Positions 25,614 to 40,320 of a stretch of DNA of 64,000 bases are shown piece by piece. Location of the stretch: the NCBI RefSeq assembly GCF_050948175.1, contig NW_027490149.1:682001-746000 (forward strand), read 5' to 3'. Under the pieces are notes generated by a model. That model ran no database searches, was not told the DNA's origin, and worked only from the letters and a program-made list of their open reading frames with translations. The translations under genes and the position numbers were made by a program. Origin of the DNA: Xylocopa sonorina. Taxonomy: Eukaryota; Arthropoda; Insecta; Hymenoptera; Apidae. Position 1 is the first letter of the stretch. Every line of letters starts with the position of its first letter.

Positions 25614-28600
25614 TCATTGCGAAGTGTTATGCATTCCTCGTCTACGATTCAAATGGATGTAAATGCGACACTTCCTTGCTAGGAAATAGCGTTTGCAGAT
25701 GTCTACGTATCGAAGCAATAGAGTTCAAATGCTTCTAAAAACAAGATATCGCATCTTAATTCTATGTTTCATGGTAAGATATAACATGATTTGCGAAGTG
25801 TTATGTATTCCTCGTCTACACTTCAAATGAATGTAAATGCAACACTTCCTTGCTAGGAAATAGCGTGTGCAGATGTCTAGGTATCGTAGCAATAGTGTTC
25901 TAATGCTTCTTAAAACGCGATATCGCATCTCAATTCTATGTTTCATGGTAAGATATAACATGATTTGCGAAGTGTTATGTATTCCTCGTCTACACGTCAA
26001 ATGAATGTAAAGGCGACACTTCCTTGCAAGGAAATAGCGTCTGCAGATGTCTACGTATCGTAGCAATAGATTTCTAATGCTTCTTAAAACGCGATATCGC
26101 ATCTCATTTCTATGTTTCATGGTAAGATATAATATGATTTGCGAAGCGTCATGTATTCCTCGTCTACACTACAAATGAATGTGAATGCGATACTTCCTCG
26201 CTAGGAAATAGCGTTTGCAGATGTCTACGTATCGCAGCAATAGCTTTCTAATGCTTCTTAAAACGCGATATCGCATCTCATTTCTATGTTTCATGGTAAG
26301 ATTTAATATGATTTGCGAAGTGTCATGTATTCCTCGTCTACACTTCAAATGAATGTAAATGCGACACTTCCCTGCAAGGAAATAGCGTTTGCAGATGTCT
26401 ACGTATCGAAGCAATAGAGTTCAAATGCTTCATAAAACGCGATATCGCATCTCATTTCTATGTTTCATGGTAAGATATAACATGATTTGCGAAGTGTTAT
26501 GTATTCCTCGTCTACACGTCAAATGAATGTAAATGCGACACTTCCTTGCAAGGAAATAGCGTCTGCAGATGTCTACGTATCGTAGCAATAGATTTCTAAT
26601 GCTTCTTAAAACGCGATATCGCATCTCATTTCTATGTTTCATGGTAAGATATAATATGATTTGCGAAGCGTCATGTATTCCTCGTCTACACTACAAGTGA
26701 ATGTGAATGCGATACTTCCTCGCTAGGAAATAGCGTTTGCAGATGTCTACGTATCGCAGCAATAGCTTTCTAAAGCTTCTTAAAACGCGATATCGCATCC
26801 CATTTCTATGTTTCATGGTAAGATATAATATGATTTGCGAAGTGTCATGTATTCCTCGTCTACACTTCAAATGAATGTAAATGCGACACTTCTTTGCTAG
26901 GAAATAGCGTCTGCAGATGTCTAGGTATCGTAGCAATAGAGTTCTAATGCTTCTTAAAACGCGATATCGCATCTCATTTCTATGTTTCATGGTAAGATAT
27001 AATATGATTTGCGAAGTGTTATGTATTCTTCGTCTACACTTCAAATGAATGTAAATGCGACATTCCCTTGCAAGGATATAGCGTTTGCAAATGTCTACCT
27101 ATCGTCCCAATTGTGTTCTAATGCTCCTTAAAACGCGATATCGCATCTCAGTTCTATGTTTCATGGTAAGATATAATATGATTTGCGAAGTGTTACGTTT
27201 TCCTCGTCTACACTTCAAATGAATGTAAATGCGACACTTCCTTTTAAGGAAATAGCGTTTGCAGATGTCTACCTATCGTAGCAATAGAGTTGTAATGCTT
27301 CTTAAAACGCGATATCGCATCTCATTTCTATGTTTCATGGTAGGATATAATATGATTTGCGAAGTGTCATGTATTCCTCGTCTACACTTCAAATGAATGT
27401 AAATGCGACACTTCCTTGCAAGGAAATAGCGTTTGCAGATGTCTACGTATCGAAGCAATAGAGTTCAAATGCTTCTTAAAACGAGATATTGCATCTCATA
27501 TCTATGTTTCATGATAAGATATAATATTCATTGCGAAGTGTTATGCATTCCTCGTCTACACTTCAAATGAATGTAAATGCGACACTTCCTTGCAAGGAAA
27601 TAGCGTTTGCAGATGTCTACGTATCGTAGCAATAGAGTTCTTATGATTCTTAAAACGCGATATCGCATCTCATTTCTATGTTTCATGGTAAGATATAATA
27701 TGATTTGCGAAGTGTTATGTATTCTTCGTCTACACTTCAAATGAATGTAAATGCGACATTCCCTTGCAAGGAAATAGCGTTTGCAAATGTCTACCTATCG
27801 TCGCAATAGTGTTCTAATGCTCCTTAAAACGCGATATCGCATCTCAGTTCTATGTTTCATGGTAAGATATAATATGATTTGCGAAGTGTTATGTTTTCCT
27901 CGTCTACACTTCAAATGAATGTAAATGCGACACTTCCTTGTAAGGAAATAGCGTTTGCAGATGTCTACCTATCGTAGCAATAGAGTTCTAATGCTTCTTA
28001 AAACGCGATATCGCATCTCATTTCTATGTTTCATGGTAAGATATAATATGATTTGCGAAGTGTTATGTATTCCTCGTCTACACTTCAAATGAATGTAAAT
28101 GCGGCACTTCCTTGCAAGGAAATAGCGTTTGCAGATGTCTACGTATCGAAGCAATAGAGTTCAAATGCTTCTTAAAACGAGATATTGCATCTCATTTCTA
28201 TGTTTCATGGTAAGATATAATATGATTTGCGAAGTGTTATGTATTCCTCGTCTACACTTCAAATGAATGTAAATGCGACACTTACTTGCAAGGAAATAGC
28301 GTTTGCAGATGTCTACGTATCGTAGCAATAGGGTTCTTATGATTCTTAAAACGCGATATCGCATCTCACTTCTATGTTGCATGGTAAGATATAAAATGAT
28401 TTGCGAAGTGTTATGGATTCCTCGTCTACACTGCAAATGAATGTGAATGCGAAACTTCCTCGCTAGGAAATAGCGTTTGCAGATGTCTACGTATCGTAGC
28501 AATAGATTTCTAATGCTTCTTAAAACGCGATATCGCATCTCATTTCTGTGTTTCATGGTAAGATATAATATGATTTGCGAAGTGTCATGTATTCCTCGTC

Positions 28601-29516
28601 TACACTTCAAATGAATGAAAGTGCCATACTTCCTCGCTAGGAAATAGCGTTTGCAGATGTCTACGTATCGTAGCAATAGATTTCCAATGCTTCTTAAAAC
28701 GCGATATCGCATCTCATTTCTATGTTTCATGGTAAGATATAATATGATTTGCGAAGTGTTATGGATTCCTCGTCTACACTGCAAATGAATGTGAATGCGA
28801 AACTTCCTCGCCAGGAAATAGCGTTTGCAGATGTCTACGTATCGTAGCAATAGATTTCTAATGCTTCTTAAAACGCGATATCGCATCTCATTTCTATGTT
28901 TCATGGTAAGATATAATATTCATTGCGAAGTGTTATGCATTCCTCGTCTACACTTCAAATGCATATAAATGCGAAACTTCCATGCAAGGAAATAGCGTTT
29001 GCAGATGTCTACGTATCGTAGCAATAGAGTTCTTATGATTCTTAAAACGCGATATCGCATCTCATTTCTATGTTTCATGGTAAGATATAATATGATTTGC
29101 GAAGTGTTATGTATTCTTCGTCTACACTTCAAATGAATGTAAATGCGACATTCCCTTGCAAGGAAATAGCGTTTGCAAATGTCTACCTATCGTCGCAATA
29201 GTGTTCTAATGCTCCTTAAAACGCGATATCGCATCTCAGTTCTATGTTTCATGGTAAGATATAATATGATTTGCGAAGTGTTATGTTTTCCTCGTCTACA
29301 CTTCAAATGAATGTAAATGCGACACTTCCTTGTAAGGAAATAGCGTTTGCAGATGTCTACCTATCGTAGCAATAGAGTTCTAATGCTTCTTAAAACGCGA
29401 TATCGCATCTCATTTCTATGTTTCATGGTAAGACATAATATGATTTGCGAAGTGTCATGTATTCCTCGTCTACACTTCAAATGAATGTAAATGCTACACT
29501 TCCTTGCAAGGAAATA
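25614..29516. repeat. Mosaic satellite segment
   Basis: Pieces of this stretch match different places. 25614-26440 resembles 30660-31440 (offset 5,046 = 29 x 174). 26800-27500 resembles 13230-13930 (offset 13,572 = 78 x 174, both with CGTCCCAATTGTG and GGATATAGCG). From about 27366 onward it follows 4920-8137. The joins fall inside ordinary monomers without loss of phase, as expected for homologous exchange between misaligned copies. Confidence 0.65.
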
Positions 29517-32500
29517 GCGTATGCAGATGTCTACGTATCGAAGCAATAGAGTTCAAATGCTTCTTAAAACGAGATATTGCATCTCATATCTATGTTTCAT
29601 GATAAGATATAATATTCATTGCGAAGTGTTATGCATTCCTCGCCTACACTTCAAATGAATGTAAATGCGACACTTCCTTGCAAGGAAATAGCGTTTGCGA
29701 ATGTCTACCTATCGTAGCAATAGTGTTCTAATGCTTCTTAAAACGCGATATCGCATCTCATCTCTATATTTCATGGCAAGATATAATATTCATTGCGAAG
29801 TGCTATGCATTCCTCGTCTACACTTCAAATGAATGTAAATGCGACACTTCCTTGCAAGGAAATAGCGTTTGCAGATGTCTTCGTATCGTAGCAATAGAGT
29901 TCTTAGGATTCTTAAAACGCGATATCGCATCTCATTTCTATGTTTCATGGTAAGATATAATATGATTTGCGAAGTTTTATGTATTCTTCGTCTACACTTC
30001 AAATGAATGTAAATGCGACATTCCCTTGCAAGGAAATAGCGTTTGCAAATGTCTACCTATCGTCGCAATAGTGTTCTAATGCTCCTTAAAACGCGATATC
30101 GCATCTCAGTTCTATGTTTCATGGTAAGATATAATATGATTTGCGAAGTGTTATGTTTTCCTCGTCTACACTTCAAATGAATGTAAATGCGACACTTCCT
30201 TGTAAGGAAATAGCGTTCGCAGATGTCTACCTATCGTAGCAATAGAGTTCTAATGCTTCTTAAAACGCGATATCGCATCTCATTTCTATGTTTCATGGTA
30301 TGATATAATATGATTTGCGAAGTGTTATGTATTCCTCGTCTAAACTTCAAATGAATGTAAATGCGACACTTACTTGCAAGGAAATAGCGTTTGCAGATGT
30401 CTACGTATCGTAGCAATAGAGTTCTTATGATTCCTAAAACGCGATATCGCATCTCATTTCTATGTTGCCTGGTAAGATATAATATGATTTGCGAAGTGTT
30501 ATGGATTCCTCGTCTACACTGCAAATGAATGTGAATGCGAAACTTCCTCGCTAGGAAATAGCGTTTGCAGATGTCTACGTATCGAAGCAATAGAGTTCAA
30601 ATGCTTCTTAAAACGAGATATTGCATCTCAAATCTATGTTTCATGATAAGATATAATATTCATTGCGAAGTGTTATGCATTCCTCGTCTACGATTCAAAT
30701 GGATGTAAATGCGACACTTCCTTGCTAGGAAATAGCGTTTGCAGATGTCTACGTATCGAAGCAATAGAGTTCAAATGCTTCTAAAAACAAGATATCGCAT
30801 CTTAATTATATGTTTCATGGTAAGATATAACATGATTTGCGAAGTGTTATGTATTCCTCGTCTACACTTCAAATGAATGTAAATGCAACACTTCCTTGCT
30901 AGGAAATAGCGTGTGCAGATGTCTAGGTATCGTAGCAATAGTGTTCTAATGCTTCTTAAAACGCGATATCGCATCTCAATTCTATGTTTCATGGTAAGAT
31001 ATAACATGATTTGCGAAGTGTTATGTATTCCTCGTCTACACGTCAAATGAATGTAAAGGCGACACTTCCTTGCAAGGAAATAGCGTCTGCAGATGTCTAC
31101 GTATCGTAGCAATAGATTTCTAATGCTTCTTAAAACGCGATATCGCATCTCATTTCTATGTTTCATGGTAAGATATAATATGATTTGCGAAGCGTCATGT
31201 ATTCCTCGTCTACACTACAAATGAATGTGAATGCGATACTTCCTCGCTAGGAAATAGCGTTTGCAGATGTCTACGTATCGCAGCAATAGCTTTCTAATGC
31301 TTCTTAAAACGCGATATCGCATCTCATTTCTATGTTTCATGGTAAGATATAATATGATTTGCGAAGTGTCATGTATTCCTCGTCTACACTTCAAATGAAT
31401 GTAAATGCGACACTTCCCTGCAAGGAAATAGCGTTTGCAGATGTCTAGATGTCTACGTATCGAAGCAATAGAGTTCAAATGCTTCATAAAACGCGATATC
31501 GCATCTCATTTCTATGTTTCATGGTAAGATATAACATGATTTGCGAAGTGTTATGTATTCCTCGTCTACACGTCAAATGAATGTAAATGCGACACTTCCT
31601 TGCAAGGAAATAGCGTCTGCAGATGTCTACGTATCGTAGCAATAGATTTCTAATGCTTCTTAAAACGCGATATCGCATCTCATTTCTATGTTTCATGGTA
31701 AGATATAACATGATTTGCGAAGTGTTATGTATTCCTCGTCTACACGTCAAATGAATGTAAATGCGACACTTCCTTGCAAGGAAATAGCGTCTGCAGATGT
31801 CTACGTATCGTAGCAATAGATTTCTAATGCTTCTTAAAACGCGATATCGCATCTCATTTCTATGTTTCATGGTAAGATATAATATGATTTGCGAAGCGTC
31901 ATGTATTCCTCGTCTACACTACAAATGAATGTGAATGCGATACTTCCTCGCTAGGAAATAGCGTTTGCAGATGTCTACGTATCGCAGCAATAGCTTTCTA
32001 AAGCTTCTTAAAACGCGATATCGCATCCCATTTCTATGTTTCATGGTAAGATATAATATGATTTGCGAAGTGTCATGTATTCCTCGTCTACACTTCAAAT
32101 AAATGTAAATGCGACACTTCCTTGCAAGGAAATAGCGTTTGCAGATGTCTACGTATCGAAGCAATAGAGTTCAAATGCTTCTTAAAACGAGATATTGCAT
32201 CTCAAATCTATGTTTCATGATAAGATATAATATTCATTGCGAAGTGTTATGCATTCCTCGTCTACGATTCAAATGGATGTAAATGCGACACTTCCTTGCT
32301 AGGAAATAGCGTTTGCAGATGTCTACGTATCGAAGCAATAGAGTTCAAATGCTTCTAAAAACAAGATATCGCATCTTAATTCTATGTTTCATGGTAAGAT
32401 ATAACATGATTTGCGAAGTGTTATGTATTCCTCGTCTACACTTCAAATGAATGTAAATGCAACACTTCCTTGCTAGGAAATAGCGTGTGCAGATGTCTAG

Positions 32501-34918
32501 GTATCGTAGCAATAGTGTTCTAATGCTTCTTAAAACGCGATATCGCATCTCAATTCTATGTTTCATGGTAAGATATAACATGATTTGCGAAGTGTTATGT
32601 ATTCCTCGTCTACACGTCAAATGAATGTAAAGGCGACACTTCCTTGCAAGGAAATAGCGTCTGCAGATGTCTACGTGTCGTAGCAATAGATTTCTAATGC
32701 TTCTTAAAACGCGATATCGCATCTCATTTCTATGTTTCATGGTAAGATATAATATGATTTGCGAAGCGTCATGTATTCCTCGTCTACACTACAAATGAAT
32801 GTGAATGCGATACTTCCTCGCTAGGAAATAGCGTTTGCAGATGTCTACGTATCGCAGCAATAGCTTTCTAATGCTTCTTAAAACGCGATATCGCATCTCA
32901 TTTCTATGTTTCATGGTAAGATATAATATGATTTGCGAAGTGTCATGTATTCCTCGTCTACACTTCAAATGAATGTAAATGCGACACTTCCCTGCAAGGA
33001 AATAGCGTTTGCAGATGTCTACGTATCGAAGCAATAGAGTTCAAATGCTTCATAAAACGCGATATAGCATCTCATTTCTATGTTTCATGGTAAGATATAA
33101 CATGATTTGCGAAGTGTTATGTATTCCTCGTCTACATTTCAAATGAATGTAAATGCGACATTTCCCTGCAAGGAAATAGCGTTTGCAGATGTCTACGTAT
33201 CGTTGCAATAGAATTCAAATGCTTCTTAAAACGCGATATCGCATCTCATTTCTATGTTTCATGGTAAGATATAATATGATTTGCGAAGTATCATGTATTC
33301 CTCGTCTACACTTCAAATGAATGTAAATGCGACACTTCCTTGCAAGGAAATAGCGTTTGCAGATGTCTACGTATCGCAGCAATAGAGTTCAAATGCTTCT
33401 TAAAAAGAGATATTGCATCTCATTTCTATGTTTCATGGTAAGATATAACATGATTTGCGAAGTTTTATATATTCCTCGTCTACACTTCAAATGAATGTGA
33501 ATGCGATACATCCTCGCTAGGAAATAGCGATTGCAGATGTCTACGTATCGTAGCAATAGCTTTCTAATGCTTCTTAAAACGCGATATCGAATCTCATTTC
33601 TATGTTTCATGGTAAGACATAATATAATTTGCGAACTGTCATGTATTCCTCGTCTACACTACAAATGAATGTGAATGCGATACTTCCTCGCTAGGAAATA
33701 GCGTTTGCAGATGTCTACGTATCGAAGCAATAGAGTTCAAATGCTTCTTAAAACGAGATATTGCATCTCATATCTATGTTTCATGATAAGATATAATATT
33801 CATTGCAAAGTGTTATGCATTCCTCGTCTACGATTCAGATGGATGTAAATGCGATACTTCCTTGCTAGGAAATAGCGTTTGCAGATGTCTACGTATCGAA
33901 GCAATAGGGTTGAAATGCTTCTTAAAACGAGATATCGCATCTCATTTCTATGTTTCATGACAAGATGTAATATTCATTGCGAAGTGTTATGTATTCGTCG
34001 TCTACACTTCAAATGAATGTAAATGCGACACTTCCATGCTAGGAAATAGCGTTTGCAGATGTCTACGAAGCGAAGCAATAGAGTTCAGATTCTCCTTAAA
34101 ACGAGATATCGCATCTCATTTCTATGTTGCATGATAGGATATAATATTCATTGTAAAGTGTTATGTATACCTCGTATTCTCTTCAGAAGAATGTAAATGC
34201 GACACTTCCTTGCAAGGAAATAGCGTTTGCAGATGTCTACGTATCGTAGCAATAGAGTTCTTATGATTCTTGAAACGCGATATCGCATCTCATTTCTATG
34301 TTTCATGGAAAGATATAATATGATTTGCGAAGTGTTATGTATTCCTCGTCTACACTTCAAATGAATACGAATGCGACACTTCCTCGTTAGGAAATAGCGT
34401 TTGCAGATGTCTACGTATCGTAGCAATAGATTTCTAATGCTTCTTAAAACGCGATATTGCATCTCATTTCTGTGTTTCATGGTAAGATATAATATTCATT
34501 GCGAAGTGTTATGCATTCCTCGCCTACACTTCAAATGAATGTAAATGCGACACTTCCTTGCTAGGAAATAGCGTATGTAGATGTCTAGGTATCGTAGCAA
34601 GAGAGTTCTAATGCATCTGAAAACGGGATATCGCATCTCATTTCTATGTTTCATGGTAAGATATAATATGATTTGCGAAGTGTTCTGTATTCTTCGTCTA
34701 CACTTCAAATGAATGTAAATGCGACACTTCCTTGCATGGAAATAGCGTTTGCAGATGTCTACGTATCGTAGCAATAGAGTTCTTATGATCCTTAAAACGC
34801 GATATCGCATCTCTTTTCTATGTTTCATGGTAAGATATAATATGATTTGCGAAGTGTCATGTATTCCTCGCCTACACTTCAAATGAATGTAAATGCGACA
34901 CTACCTTGCTAGGAAAAA
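29517..34918. repeat. Large higher-order repeat, copy 1 (31 monomers + 8 bp, 5,402 bp)
   Basis: First of four tandem large units. The unit is taken to begin at GCGTATGCAGATG, found at 29517, 34919, 40321 and 44149. Its 5,402-bp length is 31 x 174 + 8; the extra 8 bp is the ATGTCTAG microduplication at 31441. Within it, two successive monomers are near-identical (31484-31870 region). Its private variants against copy 2 include GTCTTCGTATCG at 29878. Confidence 0.82.
31441..31448 (+). repeat. 8-bp microduplication ATGTCTAG (copy 1)
   Basis: GCAGATGTCTACG is replaced by GCAGATGTCTAGATGTCTACG. This adds 8 bp by tandem duplication of ATGTCTAG and shifts the monomer phase of everything downstream by 8. 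Confidence 0.92.
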
Positions 34919-37900
34919 GCGTATGCAGATGTCTACGTATCGAAGCAATAGAGTTCAAATGCTTCTTAAAACGAGATATTGCATCTCATATCTATGTTTC
35001 ATGATAAGATATAATATTCATTGCGAAGTGTTATGCATTCCTCGCCTACACTTCAAATGAATGTAAATGCGACACTTCCTTGCAAGGAAATAGCGTTTGC
35101 GAATGTCTACCTATCGTAGCAATAGTGTTCTAATGCTTCTTAAAACGCGATATCGCATCTCATCTCTATATTTCATGGCAAGATATAATATTCATTGCGA
35201 AGTGCTATGCATTCCTCGTCTACACTTCAAATGAATGTAAATGCGACACTTCCTTGCAAGGAAATAGCGTTTGCAGATGTCTACGTATCGTAGCAATAGA
35301 GTTCTTAGGATTCTTAAAACGCGATATCGCATCTCATTTCTATGTTTCATGGTAAGATATAATATGATTTGCGAAGTTTTATGTATTCTTCGTCTACACT
35401 TCAAATGAATGTAAATGCGACATTCCCTTACAAGGAAATAGCGTTTGCAAATGTCTACCTATCGTCGCAATAGTGTTCTAATGCTCCTTAAAACGCGATA
35501 TCGCATCTAAGTTCTATGTTTCATGGTAAGATATAATATGATTTGCGAAGTGTTATGTTTTCCTCGTCTACACTTCAAATGAATGTAAATGCGACACTTC
35601 CTTGTAAGGAAATAGCGTTCGCAGATGTCTACCTATCGTAGCAATAGAGTTCTAATGCTTCTTAAAACGCGATATCGCATCTCAATTCTATGTTTCATGG
35701 TATGATATAATATGATTTGCGAAGTGTTATGTATTCCTCGTCTAAACTTCAAATGAATGTAAATGCGACACTTACTTGCAAGGAAATAGCGTTTGCAGAT
35801 GTCTACGTATCGTAGCAATAGAGTTCTTATGATTCCTAAAACGCGATATCGCATCTCATTTCTATGTTGCCTGGTAAGATATAATATGATTTGCGAAGTG
35901 TTGTGGATTCCTCGTCTACACTGCAAATGAATGTGAATGCGAAACTTCCTCGCTAGGAAATAGCGTTTGCAGATGTCTACGTATCGAAGCAATAGAGTTC
36001 AAATGCTTCTTAAAACGAGATATTGCATCTCAAATCTATGTTTCATGATAAGATATAATATTCATTGCGAAGTGTTATGCATTCCTCGTCTACGATTCAA
36101 ATGGATGTAAATGCGACACTTCCTTGCTAGGAAATAGCGTTTGCAGATGTCTACGTATCGAAGCAATAGAGTTCAAATGCTTCTAAAAACAAGATATCGC
36201 ATCTTAATTATATGTTTCATGGTAAGATATAACATGATTTGCGAAGTGTTATGTATTCCTCGTCTACACTTCAAATGAATGTAAATGCAACACTTCCTTG
36301 CTAGGAAATAGCGTGTGCAGATGTCTAGGTATCGTAGCAATAGTGTTCTAATGCTTCTTAAAACGCGATATCGCATCTCAATTCTATGTTTCATGGTAAG
36401 ATATAACATGATTTGCGAAGTGTTATGTATTCCTCGTCTACACGTCAAATGAATGTAAAGGCGACACTTCCTTGCAAGGAAATAGCGTCTGCAGATGTCT
36501 ACGTATCGTAGCAATAGATTTCTAATGCTTCTTAAAACGCGATATCGCATCTCATTTCTATGTTTCATGGTAAGATATAATATGATTTGCGAAGCGTCAT
36601 GTATTCCTCGTCTACACTACAAATGAATGTGAATGCGATACTTCCTCGCTAGGAAATAGCGTTTGCAGATGTCTACGTATCGCAGCAATAGCTTTCTAAT
36701 GCTTCTTAAAACGCGATATCGCATCTCATTTCTATGTTTCATGGTAAGATATAATATGATTTGCGAAGTGTCATGTATTCCTCGTCTACACTTCAAATGA
36801 ATGTAAATGCGACACTTCCCTGCAAGGAAATAGCGTTTGCAGATGTCTAGATGTCTACGTATCGAAGCAATAGAGTTCAAATGCTTCATAAAACGCGATA
36901 TCGCATCTCATTTCTATGTTTCATGGTAAGATATAACATGATTTGCGAAGTGTTATGTATTCCTCGTCTACACGTCAAATGAATGTAAATGCGACACTTC
37001 CTTGCAAGGAAATAGCGTCTGCAGATGTCTACGTATCGTAGCAATAGATTTCTAATGCTTCTTAAAACGCGATATCGCATCTCATTTCTATGTTTCATGG
37101 TAAGATATAACATGATTTGCGAAGTGTTATGTATTCCTCGTCTACACGTCAAATGAATGTAAATGCGACACTTCCTTGCAAGGAAATAGCGTCTGCAGAT
37201 GTCTACGTATCGTAGCAATAGATTTCTAATGCTTCTTAAAACGCGATATCGCATCTCATTTCTATGTTTCATGGTAAGATATAATATGATTTGCGAAGCG
37301 TCATGTATTCCTCGTCTACACTACAAATGAATGTGAATGCGATACTTCCTCGCTAGGAAATAGCGTTTGCAGATGTCTACGTATCGCAGCAATAGCTTTC
37401 TAAAGCTTCTTAAAACGCGATATCGCATCCCATTTCTATGTTTCATGGTAAGATATAATATGATTTGCGAAGTGTCATGTATTCCTCGTCTACACTTCAA
37501 ATAAATGTAAATGCGACACTTCCTTGCAAGGAAATAGCGTTTGCAGATGTCTACGTATCGAAGCAATAGAGTTCAAATGCTTCTTAAAACGAGATATTGC
37601 ATCTCAAATCTATGTTTCATGATAAGATATAATATTCATTGCGAAGTGTTATGCATTCCTCGTCTACGATTCAAATGGATGTAAATGCGACACTTCCTTG
37701 CTAGGAAATAGCGTTTGCAGATGTCTACGTATCGAAGCAATAGAGTTCAAATGCTTCTAAAAACAAGATATCGCATCTTAATTCTATGTTTCATGGTAAG
37801 ATATAACATGATTTGCGAAGTGTTATGTATTCCTCGTCTACACTTCAAATGAATGTAAATGCAACACTTCCTTGCTAGGAAATAGCGTGTGCAGATGTCT

Positions 37901-40320
37901 AGGTATCGTAGCAATAGTGTTCTAATGCTTCTTAAAACGCGATATCGCATCTCAATTCTATGTTTCATGGTAAGATATAACATGATTTGCGAAGTGTTAT
38001 GTATTCCTCGTCTACACGTCAAATGAATGTAAAGGCGACACTTCCTTGCAAGGAAATAGCGTCTGCAGATGTCTACGTGTCGTAGCAATAGATTTCTAAT
38101 GCTTCTTAAAACGCGATATCGCATCTCATTTCTATGTTTCATGGTAAGATATAATATGATTTGCGAAGCGTCATGTATTCCTCGTCTACACTACAAATGA
38201 ATGTGAATGCGATACTTCCTCGCTAGGAAATAGCGTTTGCAGATGTCTACGTATCGCAGCAATAGCTTTCTAATGCTTCTTAAAACGCGATATCGCATCT
38301 CATTTCTATGTTTCATGGTAAGATATAATATGATTTGCGAAGTGTCATGTATTCCTCGTCTACACTTCAAATGAATGTAAATGCGACACTTCCCTGCAAG
38401 GAAATAGCGTTTGCAGATGTCTACGTATCGAAGCAATAGAGTTCAAATGCTTCATAAAACGCGATATAGCATCTCATTTCTATGTTTCATGGTAAGATAT
38501 AACATGATTTGCGAAGTGTTATGTATTCCTCGTCTACATTTCAAATGAATGTAAATGCGACATTTCCCTGCAAGGAAATAGCGTTTGCAGATGTCTACGT
38601 ATCGTTGCAATAGAATTCAAATGCTTCTTAAAACGCGATATCGCATCTCATTTCTATGTTTCATGGTAAGATATAATATGATTTGCGAAGTATCATGTAT
38701 TCCTCGTCTACACTTCAAATGAATGTAAATGCGACACTTCCTTGCAAGGAAATAGCGTTTGCAGATGTCTACGTATCGCAGCAATAGAGTTCAAATGCTT
38801 CTTAAAAAGAGATATTGCATCTCATTTCTATGTTTCATGGTAAGATATAACATGATTTGCGAAGTTTTATATATTCCTCGTCTACACTTCAAATGAATGT
38901 GAATGCGATACATCCTCGCTAGGAAATAGCGATTGCAGATGTCTACGTATCGTAGCAATAGCTTTCTAATGCTTCTTAAAACGCGATATCGAATCTCATT
39001 TCTATGTTTCATGGTAAGACATAATATAATTTGCGAACTGTCATGTATTCCTCGTCTACACTACAAATGAATGTGAATGCGATACTTCCTCGCTAGGAAA
39101 TAGCGTTTGCAGATGTCTACGTATCGAAGCAATAGAGTTCAAATGCTTCTTAAAACGAGATATTGCATCTCATATCTATGTTTCATGATAAGATATAATA
39201 TTCATTGCAAAGTGTTATGCATTCCTCGTCTACGATTCAGATGGATGTAAATGCGATACTTCCTTGCTAGGAAATAGCGTTTGCAGATGTCTACGTATCG
39301 AAGCAATAGGGTTGAAATGCTTCTTAAAACGAGATATCGCATCTCATTTCTATGTTTCATGACAAGATGTAATATTCATTGCGAAGTGTTATGTATTCGT
39401 CGTCTACACTTCAAATGAATGTAAATGCGACACTTCCATGCTAGGAAATAGCGTTTGCAGATGTCTACGAAGCGAAGCAATAGAGTTCAGATTCTCCTTA
39501 AAACGAGATATCGCATCTCATTTCTATGTTGCATGATAGGATATAATATTCATTGTAAAGTGTTATGTATACCTCGTATTCTCTTCAGAAGAATGTAAAT
39601 GCGACACTTCCTTGCAAGGAAATAGCGTTTGCAGATGTCTACGTATCGTAGCAATAGAGTTCTTATGATTCTTGAAACGCGATATCGCATCTCATTTCTA
39701 TGTTTCATGGAAAGATATAATATGATTTGCGAAGTGTTATGTATTCCTCGTCTACACTTCAAATGAATACGAATGCGACACTTCCTCGTTAGGAAATAGC
39801 GTTTGCAGATGTCTACGTATCGTAGCAATAGATTTCTAATGCTTCTTAAAACGCGATATTGCATCTCATTTCTGTGTTTCATGGTAAGATATAATATTCA
39901 TTGCGAAGTGTTATGCATTCCTCGCCTACACTTCAAATGAATGTAAATGCGACACTTCCTTGCTAGGAAATAGCGTATGTAGATGTCTAGGTATCGTAGC
40001 AAGAGAGTTCTAATGCATCTGAAAACGGGATATCGCATCTCATTTCTATGTTTCATGGTAAGATATAATATGATTTGCGAAGTGTTCTGTATTCTTCGTC
40101 TACACTTCAAATGAATGTAAATGCGACACTTCCTTGCATGGAAATAGCGTTTGCAGATGTCTACGTATCGTAGCAATAGAGTTCTTATGATCCTTAAAAC
40201 GCGATATCGCATCTCTTTTCTATGTTTCATGGTAAGATATAATATGATTTGCGAAGTGTCATGTATTCCTCGCCTACACTTCAAATGAATGTAAATGCGA
40301 CACTACCTTGCTAGGAAAAA
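34919..40320. repeat. Large higher-order repeat, copy 2 (31 monomers + 8 bp, 5,402 bp)
   Basis: Near-identical repetition of copy 1 at offset 5,402. It includes the 8-bp microduplication at 36843 and unusual monomers such as ACCTCGTATTCTCTTCAG (34170 and 39572), GATTCTCCTTAAAACG (34089 and 39491) and GAATACGAATGCG (34363 and 39765). Those three sites persist in copies 3 and 4. Confidence 0.85.
36843..36850 (+). repeat. 8-bp microduplication ATGTCTAG (copy 2)
   Basis: The same 8-bp insertion as at 31441, exactly 5,402 bp later. It is absent from the shortened copies 3 and 4, so it marks the piece they lost. Confidence 0.92.
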
